Shown: piece after piece, positions 33,068 to 45,879 of the stretch
Numbering within the stretch: position 1 is the stretch's first letter
Layout of the letters: every line of letters starts with the position of its first letter
Source of the DNA: Mesostigma viride
Taxonomy: Eukaryota > Streptophyta > Mesostigmatophyceae > Mesostigmatales > Mesostigmataceae
Assembly (NCBI GenBank): GCA_009746045.1
Contig: RPFO01000225.1
Location: 701,001-765,000 of the forward strand
Length of the DNA stretch: 64,000 nucleotides
Reading direction: 5' to 3'
Position numbers and translations under genes: made by a program
Notes under the pieces: model-generated
What the model was told of the DNA's origin: nothing
The model's input: the letters and a program-made list of their open reading frames with translations, nothing else
Database searches by the model: none

Positions 33068-36000
33068 CTACCTCCATCCTGCACCCCCACCCGTCCCCAG
33101 TACATCCTCTGTGGACGTGGCCGGCCTGGAGGAGGGATCCGCCCGTGTGCGCGCAGGCATGAGAGGCGCCCTCCCCGCATCACTCGCGGCATCATAGACA
33201 CCAACCACCCGGCTGCCGTTGCTGCCGCGACTACCCCTGGGCCCCTTGCCCCCGCCACCCCCCCCCTCCCCCCCTCCCCACTGCTCCGCAATCCTCCGTT
33301 CGAACAGGTCCTCGTCCTCCTCCGCAAGCTCCGTGAACCTGCCGCGTATGAGCCCCCCGCCCCCGCTGCTGCTGCTGGCACCGTAACCGATCTCCCTGAG
33401 CACGTCCTCCAGCTGCGCGCCAAGTGGCACGTAATCGAGCGCCTGCATCTCCTGCAGCAGCCCTGCCGCCAGCACGTGCTGTTCCCCCCGTGCCAGCGCC
33501 AGCAGCATGCGCGAGTAGGTGTCAGCGTCGCGCTCCACCCCTGCAGTAGCCATGTGCTGGAACGCCTCCCAGGCCGCCTGCCACTGGCCCGCGCGCCCGC
33601 ACACGCTGATGAGGCTGTTGTAGACGATCAGGTTGGGCCGGCATGCGTCGCCACGTGCGAGCATGCCGCGGTACACGTCCAGCGCGGCCTGCCAGCGGTC
33701 CACCATCCCGTACATGTTGATGAGGGAGCTATACGTGATCACCTGCAGGGAGGAAGAGCCGGGAGAGGGAGGCAGTGGAGGTATGAAGGGAAGGGGATGG
33801 GGGGGAGGAGTCCGTGGGGAAGCAGGTGGGGGTAAGTACTGGATGGATGGCAGGAAGGTAAACCCAGGGCCACCACCCGCTTGCGTGAATCAACAAGGGT
33901 TAAGACAACAGGATTTTTTAAACCCGGGCTAAAGCCAGTGTGGCATGCAAGGCACACGTAAGGCAGCTTGTAATTGCCAGCTGTGGTGCGCGCTTTGTTC
34001 CCATGGGAGTTGCAGGTGCACACAGGGAGATGCCAGCACCACCGCTTTTTTCACCATCTATGCACCGCAAAACTAGTTCATGAGGAAGAGCGGATGCCAG
34101 AAAATCACAGGCCATGCAGAAACTCCAATCCTCGCCACCATGTGGCTGGCGCCCAATGTTTGCACGTGCTTATGCTTACATCTGCGTGCAACCCCTCCGC
34201 CTGCATGCGTGCGAGCAGTGACTCGGCCTGCTCCACGTGTCCCATGGTCCCGCAACCCTTGATGAGCACGTTGTACGTGCACACGTTGGGCGCGCACCCG
34301 GCCGCCTGCATCGCCGCAAACTGGGCCTGCGCCTCCTCCCACCGCCCGCATCGCACGCACGCGCTGATGAGCGTGGTCCAGGTGAACACGTCCGGCGCCA
34401 CGCCGCAGGCCGCCATCTGGCGCACCACCCGCAGCGCCGCGTCCCATTGGAGCGAGCGCTCGCACGCGCTGAGAGCCACGTTCCACGTGATCAGGTTGGG
34501 GGTCAGCCCCCCAACGCGCTGCATCTCGTCCAACAGAGCCAGCGCGGCCGCCCACTGCTGGCCCAGGCCGTACGCATGGATCATCGACGAATAGACGACC
34601 ACGTCCGGCTTGCGGCCCGAAGCCTGCAGCTGACGGAATAGCTCCTCGGCATCCTGCCAGCGGCGGCTCTTGCCCAGGATGGAAAGCAAGGAGGAGTAGG
34701 TGCCCATGTTAGGCTTAACGCCGGCCGCCGCCATGTCGTCCCACAGCTGCAGCGCGGGCGCCAGTAGTCGCTCCTTTTCCATTGCGTTGAGGGCAAGGTT
34801 GTAGGACATGAGGTTGGGGCGCACGCGGCTGGCCACCATGTCACGGAATAGGACCACCAGCTGGGGGGGGAGGGGGGGAAAGGGGCAGGCATGCCATGTG
34901 CACAAGGAACAACGTGGATATGTCAAACCAGCGGACATGCATACATGGCCACTTACACATGCCTGCCAAGTTGAGCACCTGTGTGTGTGTGTGCGGGGAA
35001 GGAGGGGGGGGGGGGGGACATGGTGGATGCCAGCAGTACAATGACGACAACGTAGGCAACACAAGACGAGGCGGGGACGAATGGGGGAAGAGGGGAGGGG
35101 AGGGCTGCACTACACAAGGGCAGGTTCTATGAGGATGGCGAGGTTCCGCGCGCACAAGATGACAATGGCGAAACAGAGTAATAACGCTGAGCAGCCAAGA
35201 ATAATCGCTGAGCTCATGTGATCTCAGCAGCCAACAAAATCCCCTCTATCCTTGAATCATGAAATGGTTAGAGCCGACAACACCTCCTCGTATGAGCCAT
35301 ACCTAACGCATACAAGACCCTTCAAATCATGCACTAGTATGCTCATGTGAATCGCCATGTGTAGCCAACTGGAACGATACGCCCGCACGGGACAATGTGC
35401 TGGCAGTTACGTGTTGAATCACCCCGAGAGACCGCGCGGCGCCACATGCCATGGCCGCACTTTTGGCCCACGCCACACTAGCCTCGCTTGCCGCACCGCA
35501 GCCTCCACCCATCGGCTTCTTCCCTCGCCCATGCCGCTCCTTCACGCTCATTTGACGCCCCTTCTTCCCTTTCTTGCCCCCTCATTTTCTTCCCTTCTTG
35601 GTGTACATACGCCGCCTCACCTTCTTCCACTTCTTGGCGCGGTTGAGGATGATCATGAGCGAGTTGTATGTGTTGGTGTCGGGCGCCAGGCCGAGTGAGA
35701 CAATCTCACGAAGCAGCCTTGACGCGCCCTCCTCATCATTGGCCGCCACGCAGGCGAGCAGCAGCGCGTTGTAGGTGAGGATATTTGGCCGCACGTTCTC
35801 TGCTCTCATCTGCTCCCACAGCGCAAACGTGGCGGCCACCTCCCCCTTGGACGCGCACCCGTGCATCGCCGCCGTGTAGGTGACCACCGTGGGGGAGCAC
35901 CCCTGCGCGCGCATGCGGGACAGCAGCTGCAGCGCCTCCTGCGTCTGTCCCACGTGGCTGCAAGGTGTGACAGTTGGCAACATGGGTGGGGTGGGGTGGG

Positions 36001-38142
36001 GTGGGGTGGGGTGGGGTGGGGTGGGGGGGTGGGGTGGGGTGGGTGGGGTGGGGTGGGGTGGGGTGGGGTGGGGTGGGGTGGGGTGGGGTGGGGTGGGTGG
36101 GGTGGGTGGGTGGGTGGGTGGGTGGGTGGGTGGGTGGGTGGGTGGGTGGGTGCGTGGGTGCGTGGGTGCGTGGGTGCGTGGGTGGGTGGGTGGGTGGGGT
36201 GGGGGTGGGGGTGGGGTGGGGTGGGGGTGGGGGTGGGTGGGGGTGGGTGGGGGTGGGGGTGGGGGGGGTGGGGGTGGGCGTGGGGGTGGGGGTGGGGGTG
36301 GGGGTGGGGGTGGGGGTGGGGGGGAATGGGGTAGGGTGGGGGGTGGCGGGGTGGGGTGGGGGGAAACGGAGGGGGGGAGAAAGGCAAGCGTTGGTATGTC
36401 TTTGCGTGCCTTCGTGGGCAAAAAAGGACATGGTGAGAGGAGATGGCACCCAACCATACCCACTGCAAACCTTGCGTACCTGAATAAATGCATCTGTCTG
36501 CATTGCTGAATGACCTCTTAGTGGACTCATACGCACAACCGTTGGCCCGCATATGCCTACCAGCTTGTACCTAAGGCTAAAAGCACAACCCCACAGCACA
36601 GGCAAAGACCATAACCACGCCTGAGGGTGCATCCACGCCCACCATGAGGCTTGAGGCATGAACAGGCACGTGCTGCTTTTGGTCAGAGCCTTGGCAAATG
36701 GACATCAGTGACGAATTCACAGTGAGTGACGCAACACTACACACAAGGCCGACACGCTACGCATGAGAAGATGGCGATGGCGTGATGTGGTGATGGCCGA
36801 TACGGTACCCACAGGGTGATATGGCTATTGTGGCGATGGGGTCATAGTGGTGATGGGGTGACATAGTTGGCCATGAGAGTACGCTTGTAGAGTAGTGCCG
36901 TGAGGGGCCTTCCCAGAGCATGGGTGCGTGGCATGGCGGCACATCGGACCATGGGTAGGGTGCGCCGCAGAGCACGGGGGACAAGGACGCACGTACGCAA
37001 TAGGACATGTGCACTAGAGCTGAGCATGTGACTGCTGAGTGGGGGGGCACATGGTAGGGGAGAAACAGCATTCCGAAAACCGGTGGTGTGCCACTGCTAG
37101 GTGCGAAGGGTGCGCATGAGTGGTCTTACGCCCTCCGACATTGTTCAGCTGTATACAAAAATAAAGCAAGCAACGCTTACACATGAGAAAGTAGGGAAGC
37201 CAGGCACACTGGCGGCGCGCACGCACGCTAGGCCAAAAGGACTAGAGGCACAAGGCACGCTGGGCGTGTGGGAGGGAGGCATTCCCAAAGAGACAACCAC
37301 GACAATGCGAGGCACGCATGACCATGCAAGGCACGCATGTCGGTCCGGCACTGTGCGACTCACCCAAGCATGCTGATGAGCGTCGTGTAGATGTACACGT
37401 TGGGCTGCTTGCTGTTTGCTAGCATCCACGACAATGTCTCCATCGCCCGGCCGACCATGCCGCGGTCCCCAAGCAGCCGCAGCAGCCCGTTCAGGTCGTA
37501 CACGCTCAGATCTGCCTCCCACAGCGACAGGTACTCGCCAATGCTGCGGTCAGCGGGCAGCTCCTGTATCAACATCACGTGCTCCGCCAGCTTGCCCCCC
37601 AGTGCCACCCCTTCCTGCCCATCCTTGCCTCCCTGGTACCCCCTGCCTCTATTCCCGCCACCATGCCTATGGCGGGCAAACTGCCTGCCATCCGTGCGAT
37701 GTCCGCTCCCGGCCTGTGTAAGATGGTTCCTAGATGATTCCTGGCCAGGACCGCGCTGCCGACCGGAGGCGCGCCGGTCGGCATCCGTTCCGGCATTGAC
37801 GCCTTGGGCATCGGCAACGTTCTCGTTGTAGCTGCCGTCGCGCAGGCATTGCACCGCGGGCTGGGCGTGGCCTAATGCCCAATTATAACGAGACGTGGGG
37901 GGTATCGTCAAACTTGCTTCTATGGAATCTACAGCTATCCACAAGTGTCTACTTCTTTCCAGGAGCGCCGCCGAGCATGCTCGAGGTTTTCCAGCCGAGC
38001 TTCCACACCTTTGCCGTGAGTGTGAGCTCAAGGAGGCCTTCGAGCAGGTCTCAGAATGCCAGGTGTTGGCATTTCTCTGAGATCCGACGTTAAACGTATA
38101 ACCTCCTGTATAAGGCTGCGCGGCAGAAGAGAGTAGCGCCAT
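33068..38142 (-). CDS. pentatricopeptide repeat (PPR) protein, four exons
   Basis: The exons are 37364-38142, 35621-35957, 34180-34860 and 33068-33742. All junctions are GT-AG with matching phase, giving about 823 aa. The ATG at 38142 starts MALLSSAAQPYTGG, a Ser/Ala/Arg-rich leader that could target an organelle. From about residue 200 on there are roughly twelve consecutive P-type repeats of about 35 residues, with signatures such as PNVYIYTTLISML, PTVVTYTAAMHGC, PNILTYNALLLAC, PDVVVYSSMIHAY, PDVFTWTTLISAC and PNLIVYNSLISVC. The C-terminus is Gly/Ser-rich and lacks E/DYW domains. P-class PPR proteins bind organellar RNA to stabilise, cleave or translate it; the target is unknown. Intron 1 holds an extreme G-rich repeat. 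Confidence 0.92.
35983..36376. repeat. (GGGGT)n/(GGGT)n tract in PPR intron 1
   Basis: About 390 bp on the plus strand consists almost only of runs of 3-8 G separated by single T (rarely TGC). The pre-mRNA carries the (CCCCA)n strand. The plus strand is a strong G-quadruplex candidate. Its length is probably unreliable in an assembly. Confidence 0.95.
36377..37363. other. rest of PPR intron 1, no gene seen
   Basis: Intronic sequence between the G-rich tract and exon 1. No other feature is supported. Confidence 0.6.
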
Positions 38143-38941
38143 TCAATCCTACGCGCAGGTCAGGCTACCACTTCATGCCACCCTTTCCATTTGTTTCAAA
38201 TTCACCACCGCAAGTACTGGCATAAAAGAATAGGTAAATAGAGGACTGTATTGGAGGAGCTAGGCTAAGGACAAGGGTGGGTTGCATGTCGCACAGCACT
38301 CATTACTGGCGTGTTGGCTTCCACACGTTCAAGTATTAGTTCTCGCAGCATCCTCCCATACGATGGTTATGGTAAGATTTTCAATCTACGCCGACGGCAC
38401 GCGACTCATTGCCTTTCCCCGCCACTAAAATGGCATTACCGTTCAATAGCTTGCACGTACACTCCATCCCTCTCCGGCTATGGCCGCAATCTTTCCTTCC
38501 CGCACGCAGAGGCACGGCCTACGGGAAACAGATAGCACTAACGGGGGCAAAAGGGCGGATGATAGGCTGGAAGGTGGGATCTATGCCTGAGCTCTCCGTG
38601 TACGGAAGCGTGCGGATACCGTTATTTCCGATCATACACGACCATTCATGCCGTCCCACCGGGGACTGCGCGACGAAGCAGCCTTACACGTGTCGCGCGC
38701 CTGGCTCTCTGGTCACAGTCCAACTAGGCAGAAGGCATATCCATCCCCAAAACCTGCCCCAAATCGTGTTTTCGTTGTTGGGCTTGCAGTCGCCATCGGA
38801 TTCATAAACTTTGCTGGAGCTATTCCCTGTTACGACGACGAGCCCTGTGAGAACAAGGAAGGCCTCGACAATAGCATTTGCAGAATTTCTGTTGGAAAGG
38901 AAGAGCGTGCGCAGTGTGTGGCTCTCTGCAAAGCCTTTGTC
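38143..38941. promoter_or_regulatory. shared intergenic region of divergent PPR and methyltransferase genes
   Basis: About 800 bp separates the two divergent ATGs, so both promoters must lie here or in untranslated exons. No clear TATA box or repeated motif could be assigned. An upstream in-frame extension of methyltransferase exon 1 (from 38648) is open, but it lacks features of a transit peptide. Confidence 0.5.
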
Positions 38942-41900
38942 ATGGCTTCCTTAGCAATTCAATGCGTAATGCCGAGCGTCAGTGTTCCGAATGCTAGAAG
39001 CTTCTCAACAGGGGGGCCGTCTTCTACCCTTTTGGCTGTAAGGCAATGGCGCCCAGTACATGAGCAGAAGTCCCGTCGGCAGATGGCGACCATTTCCTGC
39101 TCGATGTCCTCAAAAGATGCCAGCACAGCCGGCGCAGCCCTGGTGGAACCCCCGAAGGCTTACGTTGATGACGCCAGGTACATTAGTTTTGGGTGGCAAC
39201 AACGTCATTTTTTTTGCCACGGCGCCTTGTGTCTGGAAAAACATGCATACTCCCATGTCTTCAAGACCGTGTGCGGTTGCTGGTGTTTGGACACGTTTGG
39301 GGCTTTCCCGGTCCCAATCACTGCGCGTGGCCGGGAGCAAGAGGAGACCGTGTATGGCCCAGCGTGGGGGAATGGCGCGGCTTTCTGCCTGAATGTGCCT
39401 TGTAGCCTTGCGGTGCGAAAATGTCCTATGGCCGAGCTTGGTGCGCCGTTCGCCACACGTGTCCCGCTTGCGTGCATAGTCAAAACTAGAAGATATGGCG
39501 TCAGCGGCAATGGTGGTCTAATAGTTGGATGAAGTTGGGTTGTACTTCACGGCTACCTCATCTGAAATGTGAACCGTCAGCTTTCCCACAGTACTGTCCT
39601 GCCGCCTGTGTATCTTACAATGCTAACTTGACATTTAAATCGCTTTTGTCTAGCTTTCTCATCCTTCTTCAGCATCCATCCTTTGCAGTCTTCCCCTTAC
39701 GTCTCGACCCAGCCTTACCCAGCCACGCTCATGCCACCTGTGCTCGCCCATGCCCACGCCACCTGGGCTTGCCCCCAACCCCCCTGCGGTCACGCGGCAG
39801 CGTGTCGGAGGAGGACATTGCCAAGGCGTGGAACAAGAGCCGTCCCGACTGGGCGGGCGGCCACCTGCTCTCCTGGCTGCTCAACAAGGCGATCGAGACC
39901 AAGCCGATCTACGACCTACTGGTGATGGGCGCGCGCCGCACGCTCATCAACACGGCCGAGAAGAACGGGGTCATGTGGAGGCAGGAGGCCAAGAAGCTGG
40001 AGGCCTCACAGGTGTTTGGGGGGAGGGGGGGGGGGGGGCAGCGCATGGCATGTGCTCGAGAAGTGGAATCCCACCCCATGGGGGTCGCCTTGCATGGCAG
40101 TGGTGGGGGTTGCCTTGCACAGCGCTGGTGGAATGGGGGGTTGGTCACGCAGTACCTAACCTGTAGGTCCTGTGGGTGGGGGGCCACGGCAGGCATGCAC
40201 AGGTAGGCATGCACACGCGCTGGCAGCGCGAGGCATGGGGCGCCAGTCATGGGGCGGCAACTGGGTAGGTATGCAGGAGTGGAATGGTGACGGGCAGGAA
40301 AGCAGGAGGCTAATGATTGGATGTCAGGCATGCTTGCGGTTCTTGGATGGATGACACACACAGGTGGGCACAGGCACCGGATTCATGGTTGCTCTCAGGC
40401 TGCTGGCTTTCTGTGTCACCATCAGCTGAGGGAAGGCACATGCGACAGCTGGCTCGGGGCTGCTACCTGGTCTTGTTCTCGTTGGCAACACCATCCTTAC
40501 GACCATAGTCAACGCCTCCGTCACCAGTGTGTCATCCTGGTTATGTGCACGGAATCGCCCTCTTTTACCGATTCACAACCTCTCTTGCCCATCCAACAAC
40601 ATTCAACTTCTCCCTCCCACCCGAACTTCACGACCGCGCGCAGCCTGCCACCACTCAGACCCTTCTCTCGCTGCCCTCTGTTGCTAACCTGGCTGCCCCC
40701 ACCCGTCCGACCCCATCCTTGTCATTTCTGTTGCTGTCATTTCGGTTTTTGTCAATGCCATTTGTTGTCGATTTCGTTGCTGTCCTTGCCCCCCCAGGCG
40801 TCGAGCCTGCTGAAGCAAGTCGAGGACCCGCGCGTGGAGTACCCCGCATACTACCGCAACCGCTTCCACTGCTACGAGAACGGCAACCTGGGCTGGGATG
40901 CGGCATTTGAGGTGGAGTCGGCCACCAAGAGCATGGCCCTGCGCGTGTGGCCTGCCGAGGCGCTCACGACAGGTGTCGCACAGAAGCGCATGCGCGAGTG
41001 CTACATGGACATCTGCCGCGACTACTACACGCGCAAGTGCGCGCCCATGGGGGGCAGCGAGCACCCGGCCAGCATCCTGGACGTGGGCTGTGGACCGGGC
41101 ATCAGCACGCGGTGAGCACAGGCGGACTCTAGTAGCATACCAATCCCACTGGGGCACGTCACCTGGCCATGCGTGGGTGGGTACAGGGGCCCGTGTGCCG
41201 GTGCCATGCTTGACGGCAGCTTGTGCGGTGGTGGCCACCCATGCACGGCAGCTTGTGCGGTGGTGGCCACTCATGCACGGCAGCTTGTGCGGTGGTGGCC
41301 ACCCAGGCACCTTGTGGCCCGTGTTCTGGCCGGTGGGGGCTGGCAAGGCTGGTAACTCGCCCCCCCGGCTCCCCACCATCCCACGGGATGGCGTTCCTCC
41401 CATGTGCGTGTGCATGTGCCCACCTCTAGGTTGCATGCCGCGTGCATGTGACCACCTCTAGGTTGCATGCCGTGTGCATGTGCCCACCTCTAGGTCGCAT
41501 GCCGCGTGCATGTGACCACCTCTAGGTTGCATGCCGCGTGCATGTGCCCACCTCTAGGTTGCATGCCGCGTGCATGTGCCCACCTCTAGGTTGCATGCCG
41601 CGTGCATGTGACCACCTCAAGGTCGCACGTCGCGTGCATGTGGCTACCCGTAGGCTGCACACCGCCCGGTGGCCCGCCCTTTGCCGCAGGTGGCCCTGTC
41701 GCCCTGCGGCCCTGGCCATGCTGCTGTGGCTTCGTGGCGTGCACACACAGACGTGCCCATGCGTCTGTGGTATGTGTGTGGGCGTGTGGGCATGCTTGTG
41801 TGTGAGCGCTGACATTACAGGGTCTGGTCCTTGTCCGCGGGTGTTGGCCGTCACAGGTTCTTTGCGGAGGCGTTCCCCCAGTCGCACGTGACCGGCCTGG

Positions 41901-43793
41901 ACCTGTCTCCTTACTTCCTCTCCGTCGCAAAGTTCCGCGATGAGGCCGGCCAAGCCGACGAGACCATCGCCATTGCAGGCCGCCCGCCGCGCAACCACTC
42001 GTTTGTGCACGCGGCGGCGGAGGACACCAAGCTGCCAGGTGGCAGCGTGGACATGGCCGCGCTGGTGTTTGTGGCACACGAGCTGCCTCAGGCCGCGACA
42101 CGCGCCATCTTGCGGGAGATGCACCGCGTGGTGCGCCCAGGCGGCATGATCGCATTGGTGGACGTTAACCCGCGCTCGCCCGTAATCCAGGTGTGCGTCG
42201 GTTTGTGTAGCCTGTCCCCTCACTTGTGCTGGTGGCGCACGCATTTTCTTGCAGCACAGGCATCATGTCCTGGCATGGATCTCTCCCCCAACCTCATACA
42301 CTGGAATGAATACACCCTGACAGGTCTGGGTGTCATGGGCTTCGTTTGGGTGGCATGTAGGGCCAGTGTCACCCACTACTAGTTGCGCGACGGACCTTCC
42401 CACATCCCACATGGGAAGACATCTTCTACGCTCACCATGCCTGCCACTCACGCACACGTAGGCAGACGCGGACACACATTCACTCACCATGTGCTTTGTT
42501 CCTGCAGACCAAGGGAGGCGCTATAGTTTGGATTGGCTTTGTGATGGTGCACGTGGCTGCCTAGCATGACCATGCAACCGCATTCTGATGCCATTATGGC
42601 TCATAACCTGGACAGCTTGCTGGCTTGTTATTTGGCAAGAAGATGTCAGCTGTTATTGTTTATTGGTTCCACTTCTGTTTGACAAGTGCAAGGACCGTGG
42701 CTGGAGTTGCAGCGGATGGGGTCAGCCCCCGTTTGATCAACTTGTTATTCTGCCTTGCAGCATCTCGCAGGGTAGCAAGGTACACCTGCATGCCCCTGGC
42801 AGGCTATTGAAATGTTTGCTCGGCGTGTCCCATGGAGTAGCCCCACAATTCAAAGGAAGCAGCTCTCTAATGTATGCATGTATGCCTAGCAACGAGATTC
42901 GTTATGAGCATTCCAGTGGATGATGGTAAAGCCCGGGGGGGGCACAACAATCTCAAGGAGACAACCAGCGCAGGCCAGAAATCTGTCTACAACCAGTGCC
43001 AATACTGATGTTACTGTAGGACAAGGTTACTGCGCAGGTTTCGTGGGTATAGTTTTACCTGCATTTTTGCCTGTGGTGGCAGAAAGAGTTGGGGCACGAG
43101 CGCTTTGGTTTCCAGCCATCGTATTACGCCTTGCAAACACGCTTGTCCCCTCACGAACCCCAGACTTGTGATATTAAGTGGTTGTCATCGCTTGGTGGCT
43201 TGTCAGTCTTACTTGTCAGGCCGACAGGTATCCCTTGTTGGGCACGCGTAGAAGACGCTAGTTAACACCAGGCTACCGCCTCGATGCCTGCGAGATACGT
43301 CCAAGGTTGATCGCTCTGTATTGCTCATATCAATGAGACAATTCAGTGCAGGCCAGAAATCTGGAGAATCCGGACTATGGTAGCTAGTGCCTGCTGTGGC
43401 CTTAGCCGCGTTTGTCGAGTCGTTCAGGATGATGGGAGTGAATGCAGGGGGGCATCGTGTAGCCGTGTACGTTAAAATGATGGCTGGCTAACTGAGACCT
43501 AGACGGCTTAGCTAACAAACAAACTGACGTGATCAGTGTGTTTGTTCATACGCAACCCTCGTGTCTCCTTCATACGCAACCCTCGTGATTTGAACTCGTC
43601 CGTGCCCGTGTGCTGGCACCCACAGAATCTTCCCACCTTCCTGTTCACGGCAATGAAGGCCAGTGAGCCGTACAGTGACGAGTACTATACACTCGACATT
43701 GTGCAAGCCCTTCAGGACGCTGGTTTCAGCGCGGTGGAATACAAAGCCAGCGAACGAAGGCACATGTGCGTGTGTGCGCTCAAGCCGAAGTAA
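38942..43793 (+). CDS. plastid-type SAM-dependent methyltransferase, five exons
   Basis: The exons are 38942-39177, 39801-40011, 40798-41111, 41857-42190 and 43626-43793. All junctions are GT-AG and the phases close to a 420-aa protein. The N-terminus MASLAIQCVMPSVSVPNAR, with Ser/Arg-rich sequence, resembles a chloroplast transit peptide. A conserved leader domain (SRPDWAGGHLLSWLLN, GARRTLINTAEKNGV) precedes a class I methyltransferase. Motif I is ILDVGCGPGISTR, then VTGLDLSPYF, then a motif II region (SVDMAALVFVAHELP) and VVRPGGMIALVDVNP. The same arrangement is known from plant chloroplast methyltransferases of unknown substrate. The substrate cannot be told. LINE pieces and a minisatellite sit in the introns without disturbing the exons. 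Confidence 0.92.
41215..41660. repeat. minisatellites in methyltransferase intron 3
   Basis: Two arrays occur. At 41215-41310 there are about three units of a 33-bp type with GTGCGGTGGTGGCCAC. At 41420-41650 there are about seven units of 31-33 bp containing CTAGGTTGCATGCCGCGTG with G/A variants. Both are intronic. Confidence 0.9.
42945..43385 (+). mobile_element. two short LINE 3'-region fragments in methyltransferase intron 4
   Basis: 42947-42985 and about 43330-43385 carry AGACAACCAGCGCAGGCC-like sequence followed by 'AGAAATCTGGAGAATCCGGA'. The same segment occurs at 31483-31535 and 50224-50270. They are small truncated LINE insertions inside an intron. Confidence 0.65.
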
Positions 43794-44132
43794 CGCCGAT
43801 GGCAAAGCTCTACATTCTGACCAGTGTAGAATCCAATGTTAAATTAAGTCGAAGGATTGAATTAAGTTTTATGGTGTGGGCAATGAATATTTTATTTGCT
43901 CTGCATGCAATAATTAATTGCCAGAGCACATCTGTTCCATGGGGAATGTGGTTTTCCTCTCAGACGACTACTCTAGTCCTCATGCACACGACGTACGTTG
44001 GACTACCATGCGTCCAGGAATAGTCTCCGGAATAGTCAGTTCCATGGGGATCGGATCATGGATGGGAGCGATGCATCGAAGCATATATTGCAATCTTGAA
44101 GAATTTGTATCCTTTCGACCGGCCAGCTAGTA
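43794..44132. other. methyltransferase 3' flank, nothing recognised
   Basis: No gene is supported. It contains the probable 3' untranslated region. Confidence 0.4.
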
Positions 44133-44890
44133 CAATAATTAATTAATTAATTATGTAAACTTGTGCCCCCGTTGGGGAGTTACGGAGCACCCAAGTGCTT
44201 TTCATCCCTGTATGTGCACAACAGGAAGAAAGGGCAGAGACCCCCTTTCTCCTTCATGCCAGACGCATGCCACAGCTGCAATTGGACACGATAGACGATC
44301 CGGCAAGTCTGTGGGTGCAATAAGACCCATTCACCATTTCCCCTTCACCACGGGATGTGGCAATTGGTTGTGTCCTGCCCCATACCTGTTCATTATTGTC
44401 GTGGATCACGTCATGCGCCAGGCACGTGCACGCTTTACTGCTCTTAAGGGGTTCGAGCCGGCCCGGCTTGGACACGATCCTTAACGTGCGCGAACACGGC
44501 GGCGGCGGCCCTGGCTACCGCCTGTCCGACCTGATTTATGCGAATGATACCACCCTCATTGAGCGCCCCGAGCACATGCAGACCTGGCTGGACTGTCTGA
44601 GCTTGGAGGCGTGTGCGGTGGGGTTGGAGATTAGGGTCAAAACCGAGGCGATTGTCATTGGGGATACCGGTCGACCGCCGCTGCCGCGGCTGCTAGATGG
44701 GACGGAGGTTCCGTTTATTTTCGACGTGATCGCTTCAAACTGTTGGGGAGCATGCTCCCCGACACCGCCGACGATGTGGACATCCGCATCGGCCTGGCCT
44801 GGGCTATAGGCATCGTTCGCTCAAAACCTACTGGCACTCGAAGGACCTGGGCGAGCACAGCAAGCGAATGCTCTTCAATTAAGAACGTGG
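44133..44890 (+). mobile_element. LINE remnants: inverted 3' tail plus RT fragment
   Basis: 44133-44320 is a minus-strand LINE 3' end (TTAATTAA tract, then GTGCCCCCGTTGGGGAG hairpin) nearly matching 28404-28600. 44350-44890 on the plus strand encodes an RT core fragment, YRLSDLIYANDTTLI, in which the catalytic YADD of the 30.6-kb copy reads YAND. Both are dead copies. Confidence 0.75.
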
Positions 44891-45879
44891 CCGGCACAAC
44901 GGTCTGAAAGTGCCAAAAAACACCCATCTTATTCTGATCACCCATCTTATTCCTCCTAGCTGCAGTTATATTCAGATGATGGTCAAACTTGGTGGCAAGC
45001 TTCCTTATGATACCTAGTTTTACTGTGCCAAGTTGCACCTTGGCTGGCTACCTGGTGCTTACTGAACGGTGACGTCGAAAAGCATTAAAAACGCCAAAAA
45101 TGCCAATTTTATTCATTATTAATTGCACAAACATCACAACTCATGTCTGCTTGACCTGCAAATGGGTAGATAACTTATTTACATCACATTGAGCTTACCT
45201 ACCGATTTGCACCCGAGTTAGACACGGTTTGGAAAGCAATTATGCTGTCAAACGTCACACATACTTAGCCTATTTTAGGCATTTTATTAACAAGTTGATG
45301 CCTCCATTAATGCAAATGAGCTTAGATTCACATAGAAAATTGTTAAACACATCATTTATGACGTATGAAGCCTGACAGGGAACTTGCATCTTACATTTAA
45401 TGGCAGTTAATGACAATATTCTGCTGTCACATGTCACCGCGATGACAAATTAAGACATTCATTACACCGTAGGTGGTGCGAATGATCGAGATCAGTTTGG
45501 CTTGAAATCTGGCAGGCAGTTATGCTCCACCATGCTACACAAGTCTCCCAAGTTTTACTGAGATTGCACATCAGATGGCGAAAAAACTGTGATGTGTGCC
45601 AGCAGCCAACAATGACTCGCACTTCCTAGAAAGTGCACACCTCCAAGCAAGCAACTGAGGTCCTAGTGAGCTTAAACTTGGTACCACTCTGTATAATGAT
45701 ATACACATCAATGAGAACGAGACATCCAGCAACTAGCCATCGTAAAATCACCAAGTTGTGACATGTGAAAGCATAATAATGCCAGTTTATTCGTCTATAA
45801 CACACATAAATAACACATGGAGAGCCCACTGGCCACCACTGAAGAGCCCTCGCCTGGCATGCATGCAAACGTCATGCTA
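44891..45879. other. AT-rich spacer, no gene seen
   Basis: Nearly 1 kb of lower-GC sequence with no convincing ORF or repeat. Confidence 0.4.

Noticed and set aside
35582..36659. Long Pro/Thr/His-rich and Gly/Val/Trp-rich open frames on both strands
   Set aside because: They are translations of the (GGGGT)n intron tract. Only 35621-35957 (PPR exon 2) is coding.
38648..38941. N-terminal extension of the methyltransferase from an upstream ATG
   Set aside because: The frame is open, but the text does not look like a transit peptide, and the downstream ATG at 38942 gives one that does.
41215..41660. Regular 31-33-bp repeats as a CRISPR array
   Set aside because: They are direct tandem repeats without spacers inside a spliced intron, so a minisatellite.
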